Positions 29,441 to 30,064 of a stretch of 30,064 nucleotides of DNA are shown here, piece after piece. Both the position numbers and the translations under genes were made by a program. This DNA comes from Spirochaetaceae bacterium. GTDB lineage: Bacteria > Spirochaetota > Spirochaetia > SZUA-6 > Fen-1364. The notes under the pieces were generated by a model, which searched no databases, was not told where the DNA came from, and was given only the letters and a program-made list of their open reading frames with translations. Position 1 is the stretch's first letter. Every line of letters begins with the position of its first letter. Location of the stretch: NCBI GenBank assembly GCA_003141795.1, contig PLNO01000108.1, positions 1 to 30,064 on the forward strand, in the 5' to 3' direction.

Positions 29441-30064
29441 TCACAGAGTCGAATGCACGAGAAGCTGGGTGTACGGGTGCTGCGGGTCCTCGAGGACCTG
29501 GTCCGTGAGCCCCTGCTCGACGACGCATCCGTTCTTCATCACCAAGGTCCGGTCAGCGAGGAGACGTATCACCCCCATGTCGTGCGACACGACGATCATC
29601 GATATCGCCAGCTCGTGCTGGAGCTCCCGGATCAGATCGAGCACGCGGGCCTGCACGCTGACGTCCAGACCCGATGTCACCTCGTCCAGCAGCACCAGGG
29701 GAGGGTTGTTCGCCAGCGCCTTGGCGATCTGGATCCGCTGCTGCATCCCGCCGGAAAGCGTCCTCGGGAATGAATCGATGTAGGCGGCGGGGATTTCCGT
29801 CTTTTCCAACAGCTCCAGGGCCCGCGCACGTATCCGCGCAAAGTTGAAAACCCCGGCCTCAAGCAGCTTCTCCGCCACGTTCGCCCCGCTCGTGATGTCC
29901 AGTCGCAAGCCTCTCAGCGGGTTCTGGTAGACCATGCCCATGAGACGGTTCCGCAGGCGGCGCTTCTCCCCGCGGTTGAGCACGGTCGCGCGCTGCCAGC
30001 CGCCGTCGTCCCTGAGGAGGAGATCTCCCTCGGTGGCCTCTTGGTCGAAGTAGATGCACTGCAC
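29441..30064 (-). CDS. phnK: C-P lyase ABC-type protein PhnK, N-terminus outside window
   Basis: This is the C-terminal 207 residues of PhnK, the ABC-fold ATPase that binds the PhnGHIJ C-P lyase core. The visible part starts after Walker A. It shows MGMVYQNPLRGLRLDITSGANVAEKLLEAG, the signature LSGGMQQRIQIA, the LLDEVTSGLDVSVQARVLDLIREL Walker B block (with Val where most homologues have Pro after DE), the MIVVSHDMGV switch and the final GLTDQVLEDPQHPYTQLLVHSTL, which is diagnostic for PhnK. The reading frame is open to the last base of the window, so the true start is beyond it. Confidence 0.95.
   Translation of the reverse strand: MQCIYFDQEATEGDLLLRDDGGWQRATVLNRGEKRRLRNRLMGMVYQNPLRGLRLDITSGANVAEKLLEAGVFNFARIRARALELLEKTEIPAAYIDSFPRTLSGGMQQRIQIAKALANNPPLVLLDEVTSGLDVSVQARVLDLIRELQHELAISMIVVSHDMGVIRLLADRTLVMKNGCVVEQGLTDQVLEDPQHPYTQLLVHSTL

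Noticed and set aside
1..30064. CRISPR arrays, tRNA or rRNA genes, insertion sequences, attachment sites
   Set aside because: No regularly spaced repeats, cloverleaf candidates, transposase-like proteins or long terminal inverted repeats were seen by reading; a tRNAscan or Rfam run was not possible here.

Overview
This is a G+C-rich bacterial window with densely packed genes. I read it as a spirochaete (Spirochaetota), with moderate confidence. The sugar-binding protein signal peptide ends in the Ala-Gly-Gln-Lys style common in spirochaete ABC binding proteins, and the general gene mix fits. No rRNA, tRNA, CRISPR array, insertion sequence or phage gene was seen, and no gap between genes exceeds about 215 bases.

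Region 1 (1-7.0 kb) is a carbohydrate locus. On the minus strand, a URO-D/methyltransferase-fold protein is followed by a GH38 alpha-mannosidase, a CUT1 sugar-binding protein and a MalF-type permease cut by the window edge. A second URO-D-fold gene is transcribed divergently. An identical 19-bp element lies before the mannosidase and between the two URO-D genes, where it fills the spacer of a good promoter, so the block is probably one regulon.

Region 2 (7.0-16.1 kb) is a co-directional plus-strand run. It encodes a TetR regulator with an inverted-repeat operator, a patatin-like lipase, a radical SAM enzyme with an extra cysteine set, a YidC-family insertase, UDP-galactopyranose mutase, a GT2 glycosyltransferase, a small membrane protein, an SDR oxidoreductase and an ERG4/ERG24-type sterol-reductase homologue. 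Every member points to membrane lipids or envelope glycoconjugates. I know of no named pathway with this set, so it is one candidate for an undescribed system.

Region 3 (16.1-20.3 kb) is mixed housekeeping and orphan genes: an N-terminally truncated ICMT-type methyltransferase, a divergent P-II protein, a small orphan, an M50 membrane protease, a secreted protein with an internal duplication, a DUF4389 membrane protein, a small membrane protein and a ParB-N-like small protein.

Region 4 (20.4-30.1 kb) looks like a phosphate-scavenging island. A FeeM-like N-acyltransferase, a PlsC acyltransferase with a zinc ribbon, and phnM run on the plus strand. They converge on a minus-strand C-P lyase/phosphonate operon: phnK (cut by the edge), phnL, an IMPase-family phosphatase, a 2H phosphodiesterase, phnD, phnC, phnE and phnE. 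The phosphodiesterase and phosphatase could replace PhnP and PhnN at the end of the C-P lyase pathway. The acyltransferase pair could make a phosphorus-free aminolipid, which is a logical partner for phosphonate use under phosphate starvation.
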